A stretch of DNA of 64,000 nt from Phycomyces blakesleeanus NRRL 1555(-) (Eukaryota; Mucoromycota; Mucoromycetes; Mucorales; Phycomycetaceae), in the NCBI RefSeq assembly GCF_001638985.1, contig NW_017265138.1, positions 248,001 to 312,000 on the forward strand, written 5' to 3'. Numbering within the stretch: the first letter of the stretch is position 1; each line of letters opens with the position of its first letter. The notes beneath the pieces were generated by a model that saw only the letters and a list, made by a program, of their open reading frames with translations, was not told where the DNA came from and searched no databases. This document shows positions 12,523 to 24,537 of this stretch, piece by piece. The translations under genes and the position numbers were made by a program.

Positions 12523-13246
12523 TTTTATTTTTTTATTTTTTTCAACACAATACTTATATGAATTTATAGACCTTTGATACACCCCCCAAAAAAAAAAAGA
12601 AAAAAAAAAAGGAGGGGGGGAAAGGGAGTGAAAAGATCATATGTCGTCTTACAAGAAAATAGGTTTGTCAGTGGCTCCGGTGTTGCCTTTTAATGACCTT
12701 CCGATAAAGACACACAAGATATGCCTCCAGATCAGTCAATTGTGTATACCTTTGTTTTAGGAATTGTGGTTTGGAGAACACAAGGAAATTTTTGATATTT
12801 GTACATCTACATCTGATATGTATTTGATTTGATCATTTTGGATATACACAGCCGAATTCATAACACAAGGTTCTTCAAGAAGAGAGACATATTTGTGGGT
12901 CATATAGTAAACCTATCTAGGAAACAAAGCTGTACCTATAGATAACTAAGCCTTTTGATCATTTAAATTATATCAGATGCTCTGGTCACTAAACACATCA
13001 GGGAGATGTGATGTTTGTATAAAGTAACAATCGAACTGTCTAGATCATTTGAGATAAGCCAAATAGAGTCTAATATGTATAATTAAGGTGTTCTGGAAAG
13101 AGTTCTTTATCTAAAGAATCTGACTCTTGCATAAAAAGATTTTACTGATCATTAGAACAGTATTGTATTGTATTGTATTGTATTGTATATATATATGCAT
13201 GTGTCAACTAAGTTAGGTAGAGGTCATGAACCGTTTTAGATTTCAT
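12523..13246. other. intergenic spacer
   Basis: Upstream region of the orphan at 11812-12522 and 3' flank of MAP1. Contains an A/G run at 12585-12630 and a TATTG tandem at about 13165-13187. No coding signal seen. Confidence 0.45.
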
Positions 13247-15244
13247 CTATGTCAAGATTTCGACACCATCTTCAGTAACAAGTAAGGTATGTTCAAACTG
13301 AGCAGAACGCTTGCCGTCCTTGGTGACAGCAGTCCAGTTGTCAGGCCTACAATATCATCATATATATATATATATATATATATGTAAGCAAAAAATGAAG
13401 CTTATTGAACTAAATAGATGAATAGATTAAAAAAGAAAAAGTTACCAGATTTCATCTCTCCAGGTGCCTTCACAAATCATTGGTTCAATGGTAAATACAT
13501 GGCCAGCCTTGATGGTTCCAATAGCCTTGTTGTCTTTTTATTATTATTATTTATTTATTCGATTAAGCACAGGTCTTATTCGTTTGTTTGTTAAGTAGGC
13601 AAATGATATTAATAAACTTACTTGCATAATGAGGAACATTAGGTGCGCAATGGAAGAGCTGATTGATTCCATGACCACAAAAGGTGCGAACAACAGAGAA
13701 TCCATTCTTCTTGGCGTGTTCTTCAATAACCTTGCCGAAATCACGGTATTTAATACCAGGCTTGACTATACATTCAAGTCAAGTAAAATAAGTATATATA
13801 TATATTATTTAGATAATAATAATAATATTTACCAATGTCAATGGCCTTTTGCAAACATTCACGAGCAGTCTGTACCAACTTCTTTCCTTGCTCATCCACA
13901 TTTCCAACAAGATAAGTCTCATTAAGATCACTGTGGAATCCACCGTAGTAACAAGAGATATCCAAGTTGATAATATCACCATCCTTCAAAGGACGCTTGT
14001 CAGGAATACCATGGCAAATGACCTCGTTGACAGATCTAAATAAGTAAATAAATAAATAAAAATAGACAGACAACGGTTCGATAGCAAACTTGATTAGTTT
14101 GTTTGTTTTTTAGTAATAATAATAGTAACTGTTTCGTACGTGCACAATGACTTGGGAAAGTTGTAGTAGTTCAATGGAGAAGGATAGGCACCACGAGCAA
14201 TGGTTGCTTCGTGAACAATACGATCTATTTATGCCAAATGGTGAGCAATTGAGAATGATATTCACCGCCTAGGATTGTCGAAGCTTTAGATGTGTTTCTT
14301 AACTTACCGATTTCTTCGGTGGTGACTCCAGGGCGAATTGCAGCAGCACCAATGTCCAATACTTCACGACCAATCTAAGCAAAAAAAAATTATTCAAATG
14401 TCTTGATATTTAATTTGACCCATATTTTTTTTTTTTTTTTTTTTTTTACCTTGCAGACTTTACGCATGCTTTCAATTTCCTCGGCATTCAAAACTTTGAT
14501 GGTTGCGCTGGAGCGAACACTTTGTTCAGAGACAGGAATTCCTTTTTTTTTTTTTTTTTTTTTTTTTAGATATCTTGACCAATTTCAGATTTCTTCTTCT
14601 GCTTCTGCTTCTTTGTTTCAATTATTACCTGTATCAGCATAGTCGGCTAATTGAAACAAATACATATAAAAAAGAAAAATAGCGTTATTATAAATATAAT
14701 TATATGATTACAAGGTCCACACATGCTTTTATTTATTTATCTATCTATCTATATTCTCGTGGCTGTTTCATTTTCCTATAGAAGCTTATTTACTTACGAC
14801 GAGCAATTGACTCTGGTACAACACTCTTAGGAGTAAGAGGGTAAACTGCCTTGAGAGGACCGGTATAGGTATAGTTTGGGAAAGGATTGTGAGGTTGACC
14901 TGATAATAGTAAATATACGTTAATTTTTTTTCCCAATAAATAAATAAATCAATATAAATATATCAAAGCTTACTTTCCAACTTTGCTTTGTGAACAGCCT
15001 TGTGAGTTGCCTGATGAAATGAACATTTATGTTTTTAATTAGTATTAATAGATCATTCATTCATTCATTCATTCAAAGAAGAAGAAGTCTGGATTGTTAA
15101 ATGACATGCCCAATTCTTCTTGAAGCATTCTTGAGAGCAGAAGAATGAACCCTCAATCTTGAGTTTGAGACATGTAGGGCATTGTAATTTTGCTGGTTGT
15201 CCACAGCCCTCAGATACACAAGCGTTGTTACCGATATCAGACAT
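13247..15244 (-). CDS. MAP1: methionine aminopeptidase type 1
   Basis: Eleven exons on the minus strand: 15244-15110, 15010-14974, 14899-14798, 14646-14629, 14541-14450, 14374-14308, 14224-14140, 14035-13833, 13765-13622, 13533-13446, 13346-13247; 356 residues. It is cytosolic and removes initiator Met from nascent chains. Residues 9-40 form the type-1 N-terminal zinc finger (CVSEGC, CPTC, CSQEC). The catalytic core shows the metal ligands in order: Asp in DISCYYGG, Asp in HSDLNETY, His in GHGINQLFH, Glu in TIEPM, Glu in QFEHTLL. Exon 4 is only 18 nt. The first intron (15109-15011) must use a GC donor (GCATGT); a nearby GT gives the wrong frame for the conserved His/Lys segment. Confidence 0.95.
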
Positions 15245-15725
15245 TTTTTATTATTATTATTATTATTAAATAAATATATATATATATATATAGTAAAAAA
15301 TAAATAAATAAAAAAATAAAATAAAATAAAAAGGCTATAATAAATAATTTGAAATTTAGGGCCACAACTTTTTCTGGATCAGTTTCACATACCAAGGTGG
15401 CTTATTATGTTCTGTTTATGTCAAAGAGAGAAAAGCAAAGGAGCGAGTTAAAGGGCTAAAGAAGAGAATATATAATATATAATATATAATATATAATATA
15501 TAATATATATGTGTGTGTAAAAAAGGGACAACATGAATTATATTATATATTATTGTACATCCATATACTTGCAATATTTATTTATTTTTTTTTAAAAAAA
15601 AAAAAAACAACAAAATCTTGCTTTTTTTTTTTTCCTCGTGTTTCATTCCTCTTCTTCGTACTACTAGTACTATATATCTATTTATTTATTTTTTGCCATC
15701 TTCATCTTGATTGCATAATCTGGTC
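15245..15725. promoter_or_regulatory. divergent promoter region between MAP1 and ASCC1-like gene
   Basis: The 481-bp spacer separates two start codons pointing away from each other. It has an ATT run, a (TA)n run at 15278-15292, a TATAA tandem at about 15468-15505 and a T/A palindrome at 15586-15606. I see no specific factor site. Confidence 0.4.
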
Positions 15726-17275
15726 ATGCAATCAAACATAACAAAAATCCAAAAATCCATTCAAGGTCTCACGCTGGGTAAGGTTCACAACAGAGCCTAT
15801 CATCGTGTACCTGCCCAATTCTTGCGAACAACTATCAAACCTCCTATTCTAACAAGTAGAGCAAAAATAAATATTGGGCAAATATATATATATATATACT
15901 TTTTTTTTTGTTTTGCTTATTAGAGAATCATGATGAGAATGCTGGTAATTCCGAGACGATCTCTACAGATAATATTATTTCGCACCAATACCTAGTCAAC
16001 CGTAGTTTCTTTGGAAAGATTATTGGTACTAAAATATATATATAAAAAGATACATGAAGTTAGATACTGATATGTATATTGGTTAATTTGTTTGGTAAAA
16101 AAAAAAAAAGGTAGAGGAGGAAGTACTATTAAACAGCTCAGGAACGACACTGGGGCACAAATTGATGTCATTCCAGGAAGAGATTCGATAACTATCAAGG
16201 GTACTCAGGACAAAGTAGATAAAGCGATTGAAGCGATTGACAAGCTGGTGAAAGGGGCAAGTACGATAATTGATATACATATATATATATATATATATTT
16301 ATACAAAATTTTTAATTAATTTTATTGCTTTAGACTCATTCTGCTTCTAGACCTACTCACTTCTTGTCTATTCCTGTGTCGTCTACTTTATTGACACAAC
16401 AATTGGATCAATTCTATTCTTCGATCCTTTCTCCGACATTTGGATGCCAGGGACTTGATCCTTCAATGTTGGTTTCCCATAAGAATCTGCACATCACAGT
16501 TGGGGTATCAAAATTGACGAGCCAATCCGACATCGCAAAGGCAGCCGAGTTCCTTAAAGATCATCTCCCGAATGTAGTCAACTCTGTTATCAAAGACAAC
16601 GACAGACTCTCTGTACATATCCATAACTTGAAGACAATGCAAGCCGATCCATGTAAGGAGACAATGATAATAGATAGATAGATAGATAGATAATTTAATT
16701 TAATTTAATTTAATTTTACTTATTTATTATTTATTATTTATTGTGGATCGAATAGCCAAGGCCCATGTGGTTTACATCGAAGCTCATGATGAATCAAAAG
16801 ATCAATTGTTGGATAAATTATGTGGTAAGAATTAAAGGCTTACACAACATACAACATAATATATATAGAAGCTAATTAACGAAATGCATATATGTATGTA
16901 TTACTTGTAGTTGGATTGAGGAATTCAATGATTGAAGCTGGTTTGATGGTTGATGAAAGTAGACCTTTAAAGGTAAGCTCTAAAAAATAATACATATATA
17001 TATATATATATAACAGCTTGTTTTGAACTGATTTGTGCTATATGTCTATATGTCTGTATTAGATTCATATTACATTGATCAATTCCAGTTACCGTAAAGA
17101 GGAAGGCAAACCCAAGAATAGTAGACGAGAGACTTTTGATGCTCGACCAATCTTGGATAGTTTTGCTAGCATCGACTTTGGTGATGTTCCACTAAACAAA
17201 CTACATTTGATGCGTATGGGAAAGAGAGGACCTGAAGATACTTATGAAAGTGTTGAATCAATTGCTCTTGAATGA
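15726..17275 (+). CDS. ASCC1: ASCC1-like protein: KH domain plus 2H phosphoesterase
   Basis: Seven exons: 15726-15855, 15924-16025, 16111-16256, 16334-16652, 16756-16824, 16911-16972, 17063-17275; 346 residues. ASCC1 is a subunit of the activating signal cointegrator complex, linked to alkylation repair and ribosome or transcription quality control. The KH domain (about 60-128) carries the RNA/DNA-binding loop GRGG. The C-terminal half is an AKAP7/LigT-like 2H phosphoesterase with two H-x-T motifs, LHITV near residue 179 and IHIT at 278-280, both intact, so a cyclic-phosphate hydrolase activity is plausible. The intron 16257-16333 must use a GCAAGT donor; splicing at the GT four bases later introduces a stop. 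Confidence 0.9.
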
Positions 17276-17291
17276 TTAAATGTAATATATG

Positions 17292-17332
<41 letters not shown>

Positions 17333-17594
17333 AGTGTATGTAATGTTTAATGGTGTAATATGTAATGCTTAGTGTGTTTGTGTATTAATATAAAATAAAT
17401 ATAAATATAAATACACGTATACAAAAAAAAAAAGAGAGAGAGAGAGAGAGAGATTCGATCAAAGAGAGGAATGGTACAAGGAGAGTAGGTTTTACATTTG
17501 CAGAAGAGGTAATAATGTAGTAATGGCATGCAGGATATATGATATAGGCGTAATATGGATTATACAAGTCCAATACAAGGATATAAATGGATTA
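17276..17594. other. convergent spacer with (TA)n and (GA)n tracts
   Basis: Tail-to-tail spacer between ASCC1 and the bHLH gene. Contains a (TA)n run at about 17297-17325 and a GA run at about 17433-17453. No gene seen. Confidence 0.5.
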
Positions 17595-18917
17595 TTAAAC
17601 TTCTCGCCGAAAAGAAGTATGGTTGCCGAGATGTGGCTGAATTCCAGAAAGGTCTAGCGGGTGGCCAGTCGGGATCATAGGTACTGTCGGCTGACGTCTT
17701 TGTTGCTGCTGTTTCTGCTGCTGTTGCTGCTGTTGCTGCTGTTGCTGCTGTTGAGGTTGAGGTTGAGGTTGAGGTTGAGGTTGAGGTTGAGGTTGAGGTT
17801 GAGGTTGTAGTTGTAGTTGCGGTTGCGGTTGAGGTTGCGGTTGAGGTTGAGATTGCTGTAATTGTTGTTGTTGTTGTTGTGGGTCACCAGTATTGTGGAC
17901 TCTGACTCGGTACATCTCAAGCATACTTTCTAGCTCTTGAATTCTCTGTTGGTGTAGTTGGAGCTTATCATGAAGAAGTTTGATATGGTCGACAGACTTC
18001 TTCAAGATTGTTCCCTTGTTAGTCTTTATTGCGTCTGGGTCTGGTAAGAGAGTTGCTAGTTCACTGATACGGTCGTTGATATTATCTCGTCGTCTTCGTT
18101 CCACTAAATTGTGTGATTCGCGCCGCTTTCGTTTCTTCTCAAACAAATGTTGCATACTACAAACAAACAAACAAACAAACAAACAAACAAATAAGCAAGC
18201 AAATAATATGATCAATACACATAATAATAATAATAAAATGAGCAGCAGAAACAATAAAGACTTGTGTTCTTATTTATCGTTTTACTTTATCCAACTTATC
18301 CGTTATATTTGAAATTCAAACAAGCAAACAAGCAAACAAGCAAACAAACAAACAAACAAACAAATAAAAGCTTACTTTTGGATTTGCATCTCGTCATCAT
18401 AACTTCCCGGACTTGTTGGAGATACCACAGAAGAATCGGATTGTTTACCAATGTTAAAATTTGCTTCAGTCGCAGCAGTAACTGCGGCCCACTCGTCTTG
18501 GGGATAATATTGAATCGTATTCTGGTTTGTAGGCATGGCTTGTTGTTGTTGTTGTTGTTGTTGCTGTTGCTGTTGTTGCTGCTGTTGCTGCTGTTGCTGT
18601 TGTTGCTGCTGTTGCTGCTGTTGCTGTTGTTGCTGCTGTTGCTGGTGAGAGTCTCTTCTGGAAGACTGGTGAGTAGTTAACTGTTGGCTGAAACTTGGAG
18701 GATAGTGCATGTCGTAGGGTCGAGATGTATAGTGCTTGGGTGAATTAGGTGGAATGAATGAATGGATCTTCTGGTTTGGATTAGGCGGGGAATCAAGCGA
18801 GGATGATGTTAGGGGTGAGGGGAATGCTTTATTGTTGTTATCAGGACCAGGTACTTCATGGTGAGAGGACTGTGTTTGGGGATTGAACGAGGGATGAAAC
18901 TGAACGTTGTACATCAT
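17595..18917 (-). CDS. bHLH transcription factor of the MiT/TFE-RTG3 type with long Gln tracts
   Basis: Two exons, 18917-18376 and 18156-17595, giving 367 residues. The second exon carries the basic region ([14 protein letters not shown]) followed by helix-loop-helix and leucine-zipper-like helix (about residues 190-265). His, Glu and Arg at the DNA-contact positions predict binding to CACGTG E-boxes. The loop phrase [13 protein letters not shown] is close to that of MiT/TFE and yeast Rtg3 factors, so a role in nutrient or retrograde signalling is plausible but inferred. A run of 35 Gln is encoded at 18540-18644 before the domain, and Gln and Gln-Pro repeats at about 17700-17880 follow it. 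CACGTG sites lie upstream at 19300 and 19691. Confidence 0.88.
17697..17885 (-). repeat. Gln and Gln-Pro coding repeat in bHLH gene
   Basis: CAG/CAA codons followed by a tandem of the hexanucleotide encoding Gln-Pro (AACCTC on the coding strand), about ten units. Reading frames on the other strand through this tract are artefacts of the repeat. Confidence 0.85.
18540..18644 (-). repeat. 35-codon polyglutamine tract
   Basis: Mixed CAA/CAG run within exon 1 of the bHLH gene. The mixed codons suggest selection on the glutamines rather than simple triplet slippage alone. Confidence 0.9.
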
Positions 18918-19095
18918 TACCCAGGTAAGTGTGAAAAAGTAATAAAGAGAAAGAGAAAGAGAAAGAGATAGATAGATAGATAGATAAAGAATTATTTTAT
19001 TTTTTATTTTGAATACACAAAATACACAAAATACACAAAATATATAATTTATATAGAGTAAAGAAGATAGAATGACGTAGAACGAGCTTTTAGAG

Positions 19096-19127
<32 letters not shown>

Positions 19128-20001
19128 TTATTATTTTTTCACACAATTAAATAGATTTAATAGCTAAATAGAAAAAAAAGGGGGGGTTGATCACGGGTCT
19201 CTTACTGCCTTTTTGTTTGCAATCTTATAAAAAAAAAGTTATTTAACCCATTCTGCCCGCCATTTTATTCTTTTTCAGCTTTGAACAATAGTAAATGATC
19301 ACGTGCAATGCCCAAGCGTGCATGCATTTTTCTATTATTATTATTATTGTTGTTGTTGTTCTTCTTCTTCTTTAATATCATAATTTCTTTAACAGAGAGC
19401 CAGAATCAGGTACAAAAGAAAATAATTTGTAATTCAATTGAACACAAGTTCAAAAATAATAATATAAAATTGGGGGAATAAGAAATAAGGAATATTAGAT
19501 TCTTTGGGAGTTTTTTACTTTTATGTGTGTGTGTGTTATATACAAAAATGTTATAAGAAGTACAAATCAAGTAGCTTTACACTCGTTTCGCACACACAGA
19601 CAAAATCCAAAGAGAGAGGCACAAACTCATTATCATAAATAAAATAAAATAAAATAAAATAAAATAAAATAAAATAAGAATTGATCATTGCACGTGTTTG
19701 GCTATCGAACAAACAGGTTATTTTGTACCCACCAAATAAAGTAAATTAAATTAAATGGAATAAAGTGAAAAAGACAAGTAAAATACATCTATTTTATCAT
19801 ATCAATTATCAGTTAATATACATGCTAAAAAGGAAAAGCAAGCAAAAAGTAATAATAATAATAATAATAATAATAGTGACAAGATTATGACGTTTGTTCC
19901 CTTTTTTGTATATAGCATATAACATACATATGTTATTTAATTATTTCTTCATTTCAATCTATACTCTTCCTCTCTTTCTCTTTTATATACAAGTCTAAAG
20001 A
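18918..20001. promoter_or_regulatory. upstream region of bHLH gene with two CACGTG E-boxes
   Basis: Spacer of 1.08 kb between the bHLH start codon and the small ORF at 20002. It contains CACGTG at 19300-19305 and 19691-19696; the two sites share the 11-mer CACGTGCAATG in opposite orientation. It also has TTA and AAAAT/TAAAA tandem tracts. No coding sequence seen. Confidence 0.5.
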
Positions 20002-20181
20002 ATGTCAAATCAAGCCGATGACCACCCAACTCAAGAACCTTTTACTTCAACCGAAGTCACCCAGCAAAATCACACAAGCTGGATAGGATACTTTCTCATG
20101 CCATTCGCAGCATTAGGTGGAATGGTCGATCAGATCATTCGCAAATTTACAAGAGCAAATCACCAACAAGAAGTCCAATAA
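20002..20181 (+). CDS. small protein of 59 residues, unknown
   Basis: A short ORF with an ATG at 20002 and TAA at 20181, set between two long noncoding spacers and preceded by a pyrimidine-rich leader like those of neighbouring genes. The first 25 residues are polar (Gln/Asp/Thr), residues about 27-45 are amphipathic to hydrophobic (SWIGYFLMPFAALGGM), and the tail is basic. Its unbiased composition stands out from the surrounding AT-rich DNA. It may be a small membrane-associated protein. I do not recognise it, and it could be a chance ORF. Confidence 0.5.
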   Translation: MSNQADDHPTQEPFTSTEVTQQNHTSWIGYFLMPFAALGGMVDQIIRKFTRANHQQEVQ

Positions 20182-21131
20182 TAACAATAATAAAAAAGTC
20201 GAGCCAACCAAAGAATACGATCAAAACCATTCTGCTGTATATAAATAATTTTTTTTTTAAAAAAAAAACACTTTAGTTCTTGTATCCATTTGCTTATTAA
20301 AGAAAGAAAGAAAAATTTGCAATATAATCATAATAAATCAATGTAAAATATATCTATATAGCTTGTTTCAAATGTTTCAAAATAAAGATATAATAATATC
20401 TTATTTTATTGTATTGTACTGTATATTAAAATGTATGTATGTATATATGTATGTATATGTACATTTAAGATGAAATGAAGAAGGAAAGAGGAATTCCCTT
20501 TTTTTTTCAATTTATGCAAGTAAAAGGATCGAATTGATTATCCGCGCAAAAAGAAAAAAAAAAGTGACGACATGATTGATCTTTGTCCACTGATAATGCC
20601 AGCCAGCTAGCCAGTCAGTTATTTTTATTTATTTTTATTCTTATCATTTCTGTTGCACATGTAAAATTATATATAATACTAAAGATAAAGAAGTATGCTA
20701 TTAAAGCCAGGTTAATTACCATTGTACAAACTCTATTTTATATTTATCGTTTCATACTTTTTTTTTGTATTTATTCACACACACACACACACACACAAAC
20801 ATACAGTAATGCTAATTATTACTTATATAAAATAAATATTTAAATGAGTGAAATGTGTATATTAAAGACCACTTAATGTATTATTATTATTTTTTAATAA
20901 AACAAAAAAAAAGACATGTAATGTATATATAATATACATGGTAAATAGATATAGAAAAAGAAAGAAAGAAAAGCGAAATAAGGAAGGATTATGACTGTAC
21001 GATAGATCGAGATACAAAATAATAAAAGAAGAAGATATGGGAGGATGAATTGAAACAAACAAACAAAGAAACAAAAAGAAGAAGAAGAAGAAATATATAT
21101 AAACAAACGATGCGTCTAGTTCAAGTTTAGT
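20182..21131. other. AT-rich spacer
   Basis: Contains a T/A palindrome at about 20249-20268, ATGT repeats near 20432-20462 and a CA run at 20777-20797. It is the 3' flank of both neighbours. No gene seen. Confidence 0.5.
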
Positions 21132-22142
21132 TTAATCTTCGTCCATGTAAGCTGCTTCAGGCTCGTCTGGTCCATCATCGTTAATGGTGATTTCATCGAG
21201 CATCTCTGCCAGAGAAATTTCTGGGAATTCTTCTTCTTCATCATCTTCGTCTTCATCAACCATATCACTATCCACAGCTCCACCAGTAGCAGCAGCATTT
21301 GCAGCAGCATTCTTGAAAATGTTGATTGTTGATCTGAACTCGGGATCTTCTTCAATATCACGCAAGAAGGCCTCCATATCGTTGTCAATGCGTGCCTGAT
21401 CCTGCTTACGGGGCAACATCTCATCCACTTCCTTGCCAAGCTGCTGGATCTTCCAGTTACGCTGCTTGTTCTTCTTGCGGCGAGCAGGGAATGTCTTGCG
21501 GACAAGGAACACGTCCGGAAGAGCCGAGCGGTCAAGTTTGTCAAAGTCTTCGTTGTTAAAGTTCGAGCGCGACAGATCGTAACCCAAGACGGTGTCTCCG
21601 GGCGAAAGAATGGCACCCAGATGGGATCTGCAGATGTAGACATCGTCGTTGCGGCCAAAATCGGCCATTCGTGCCACATGCACATCCGCAAGAACATGCT
21701 TACCCTTCACAGGCCCAAGAGGCTCGACATCCAAAACATAGAACTCGACCATGTTCTTTACACTGGCCAGGGCAGTGAACTGGTGGCGCCAGTAGGTCAC
21801 ACAGAGAACATCGACCTGGTTGAGGGTATTGATGTCCATCAAGTGGATCGAGTTGGAGATACGGGTAACCAATAGCAACTGGGGGATATTGCCCATAAGC
21901 TTGGCAAGCTTCTTGGGAATGCACACAATGTCGTCCTTGCACACAGGAGCAATTTCAACCGAGTAAGTGAACTTGTAGTTGCTGGTACTTGTGTGGATAT
22001 CTGTGGAAATGAGCTGTTCACTAGTCTTGTATCTAAAATAATATTATTTCAAAAAGCACACAAAACATTTGTCAGCAAATCATGGATTCTTACAAATCTA
22101 TTACCAATCACTTGAAAAAAAAAATAAACATTTTTCTATATA

Positions 22143-22179
<37 letters not shown>

Positions 22180-23238
22180 TAGTGGGTGTAACAGAACTCA
22201 AGAACTCAACCATCTTAATGGCATGTCCACGCTGACCATAAAAGAAATCGATACCATCCTTGGCTTCTTTGATGTTGGTAGTGTCTTTGTGTACGTTGTG
22301 TTTGAGGATAAGCTGTTCAAGGTACAAAAAGGTACGCTTGTGCTCGACCTTTTGACGGACCTGGACAGCAGCCTTCCATGTGTTTTGTGCAGCAAGACGA
22401 GTACATTCGTCACACTGTTGGGTTGACACAATATATTCGACCTCAAAGATTTGTTGAAGAATAGTGTTGGCAAACACCTAGAAACAAGACAAAAGCATTA
22501 TTTCCCTTTATTCTTCCTCTTTTTTTTTTATCCCATTCTTCGCTTTTAAAAAAAAAGATATATATATATATATAGTTATGCATATCCAATGTTCTAGTTA
22601 GACCTGGAGTTTGATTACTAACCTCTTTTTGAATGGTCAGCTTGACCTTGATTCTTCTACTGTGAGGTTCTGTCCAGATGAAACCGGCATCGATCAGGCG
22701 CACCTTGGTCAGACCCTTCAGTTTCTTCAAACACAAGGTCAAAAGTTCACGGGACTCAAGCTGGGCAGTAACCCAGATTCCTGGAGGTTGAAGGTATCTT
22801 TCACAACCTTTACAAAAGTGAATCGTGGCCTGCTTGGGAATACCCTCGGTAATATCAACCTCGTTACGGATACAGTTCACGCACATGTTGGAGGCGTTGG
22901 GAGGAGTAGGGGTACCACATCCTGGACACTATAATAATAAGTATTATTATTATTATTATTATTATTTTAAAAAAAAGAAATTAGTATTGAATATAAACAA
23001 GTATATATGTATGTCTTGTAGGTAAAATGTAGTTTATATTTTCTTTCGCATTTTGCATTTTGTTGCGCAGTAAAAAAAAAAAGTTTATATATATAAAAAT
23101 TACCAGACTATAGAATATAACAGGAGTATGTTCGATTGGAGGTAAAAAGAAGTATGTGAATGTTAGACAGACGATCTCATAAGCTTGGACAATGAATACC
23201 TACATGAGCTGCTCGGTAATAACGGGATGGTATTCCAT
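21132..23238 (-). CDS. NMD3: 60S ribosomal export adaptor NMD3
   Basis: Five exons on the minus strand: 23238-23204, 23107-23104, 22928-22623, 22477-22179, 22032-21132; 514 residues, matching the family. NMD3 binds the late 60S subunit and recruits the Crm1 exportin. The N-terminal zinc-binding region shows four CxxC pairs (CPGC, CVNC, CKGC, CDEC). The C-terminus is acidic and includes a leucine-rich export-signal-like stretch, ISLAEMLDEITI. Exon 2 is inferred to be only 4 nt (TCTG): joining exon 1 directly to exon 3 breaks frame, while including it gives Gln-Leu-Ile-Leu-Cys, as expected before the first CxxC. The microexon needs RNA confirmation; the rest is secure. Confidence 0.93.
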
Positions 23239-24537
23239 GGTCGTAGATCTAATGTACAATCAAGGGAAAGCAAGTCTTGGAATCTTGAAACTTTGTGCTA
23301 AAGAAGAAAAAAATGGGTCTGAGTTTTACACAAGCCACCCGTCAAAGTCAGTCCCTTGGTGCACCCACCCAAGTTTGGAATCTTTTTTTTTTTTTTTTTA
23401 AAAAAAAGTATGGACCGGACAAACGGAAACCCGGTGATTGTAAAAGCAAATTACCCATTTCTTACAAATCTACATAAAATAAAAACAAAAACATACTCTA
23501 TTTTATTCTAGCTGAATAACACATACACAAATATATATATATAAGATTTATTTATTTATTTTATAATGAATATATACTAGATATATATATGCTTGTGTGC
23601 GTGTGCAGAGAGAGAGAGAGAGAAAGAGAGAATTATTGAAATTGCCCTTTTTTTTTTACTCATCCTCTTCTTCCTCCTTCTCCTTCTCCCACTCCCTATT
23701 TTTTTCTCTCTATCTCTCTTTATATATACAATTTCCATTTTCCCATATTTCCCTCCCTGTGTAATCCGAAACAGAGTTTGGCTTATTATCTGTGCCATTA
23801 TAATATCCAATCATTTGTTTCAAGAGAAAGAGAAACAGGTTGAAATTGATACCAAATCAGCTACATAATTTTTTTTTTTTTTAAAAAATAATAATAATAA
23901 TAATTAAAAAAGAAAGCTTATCCGATTTCTAAAACCAGTTATAAAACAGATTTCATGATGACCAAGTCGCTAATAAGAATAATAAAATTTCAAGTATTTA
24001 GGAGACTAGGAACTGTGGCTATTGCAATAAATGTTAGGCTTAATATTTACTTAATTATGTGGCTATGTTAACAACAATCTTAAAAATAATCTTATTTTTA
24101 TTTATTTATTCATTTATTTATTTATATCTATATAATAATTAGTTGCTTGGTTACTATCTTTTTTTTTTTTTCTTACTTTTTCTTTATTTCTATTTTCTCT
24201 CTCACATGGCTTGATCCTTAGTTGATAGCTGTTTCTGCCTAGTCACAAATAATAAGCAAGTACTAGACATGTTGGGGGCGAATGTTTCGCCGACAGAAAT
24301 CCCAGACCCAACAAGTACTACTGTTTTTGACACGAGCCTGATAAGAAAACAAATAAATAAATAAATAAAAACTCAATCGACACACAGACTTACAGATATT
24401 TCTTGTGCTCTTCTTTTTTTTTTATATATATTTTTTTTATTCAACATACTCATTTCATTCAATTCTCCTTCTTCTCCTTCTTCTTCTTAAAAAAGACAAA
24501 AAGAAATCAGCACACCAAACAGAAGCTTTATTAAACC
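23239..24537. promoter_or_regulatory. divergent spacer between NMD3 and PAQR gene
   Basis: About 1.3 kb between two outward start codons. T/A palindromes occur at about 23382-23407 and 23868-23888, GA runs near 23609-23630, and a pyrimidine-rich leader near 24400-24490 precedes the PAQR gene. Short ORFs in it look random. Confidence 0.45.
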
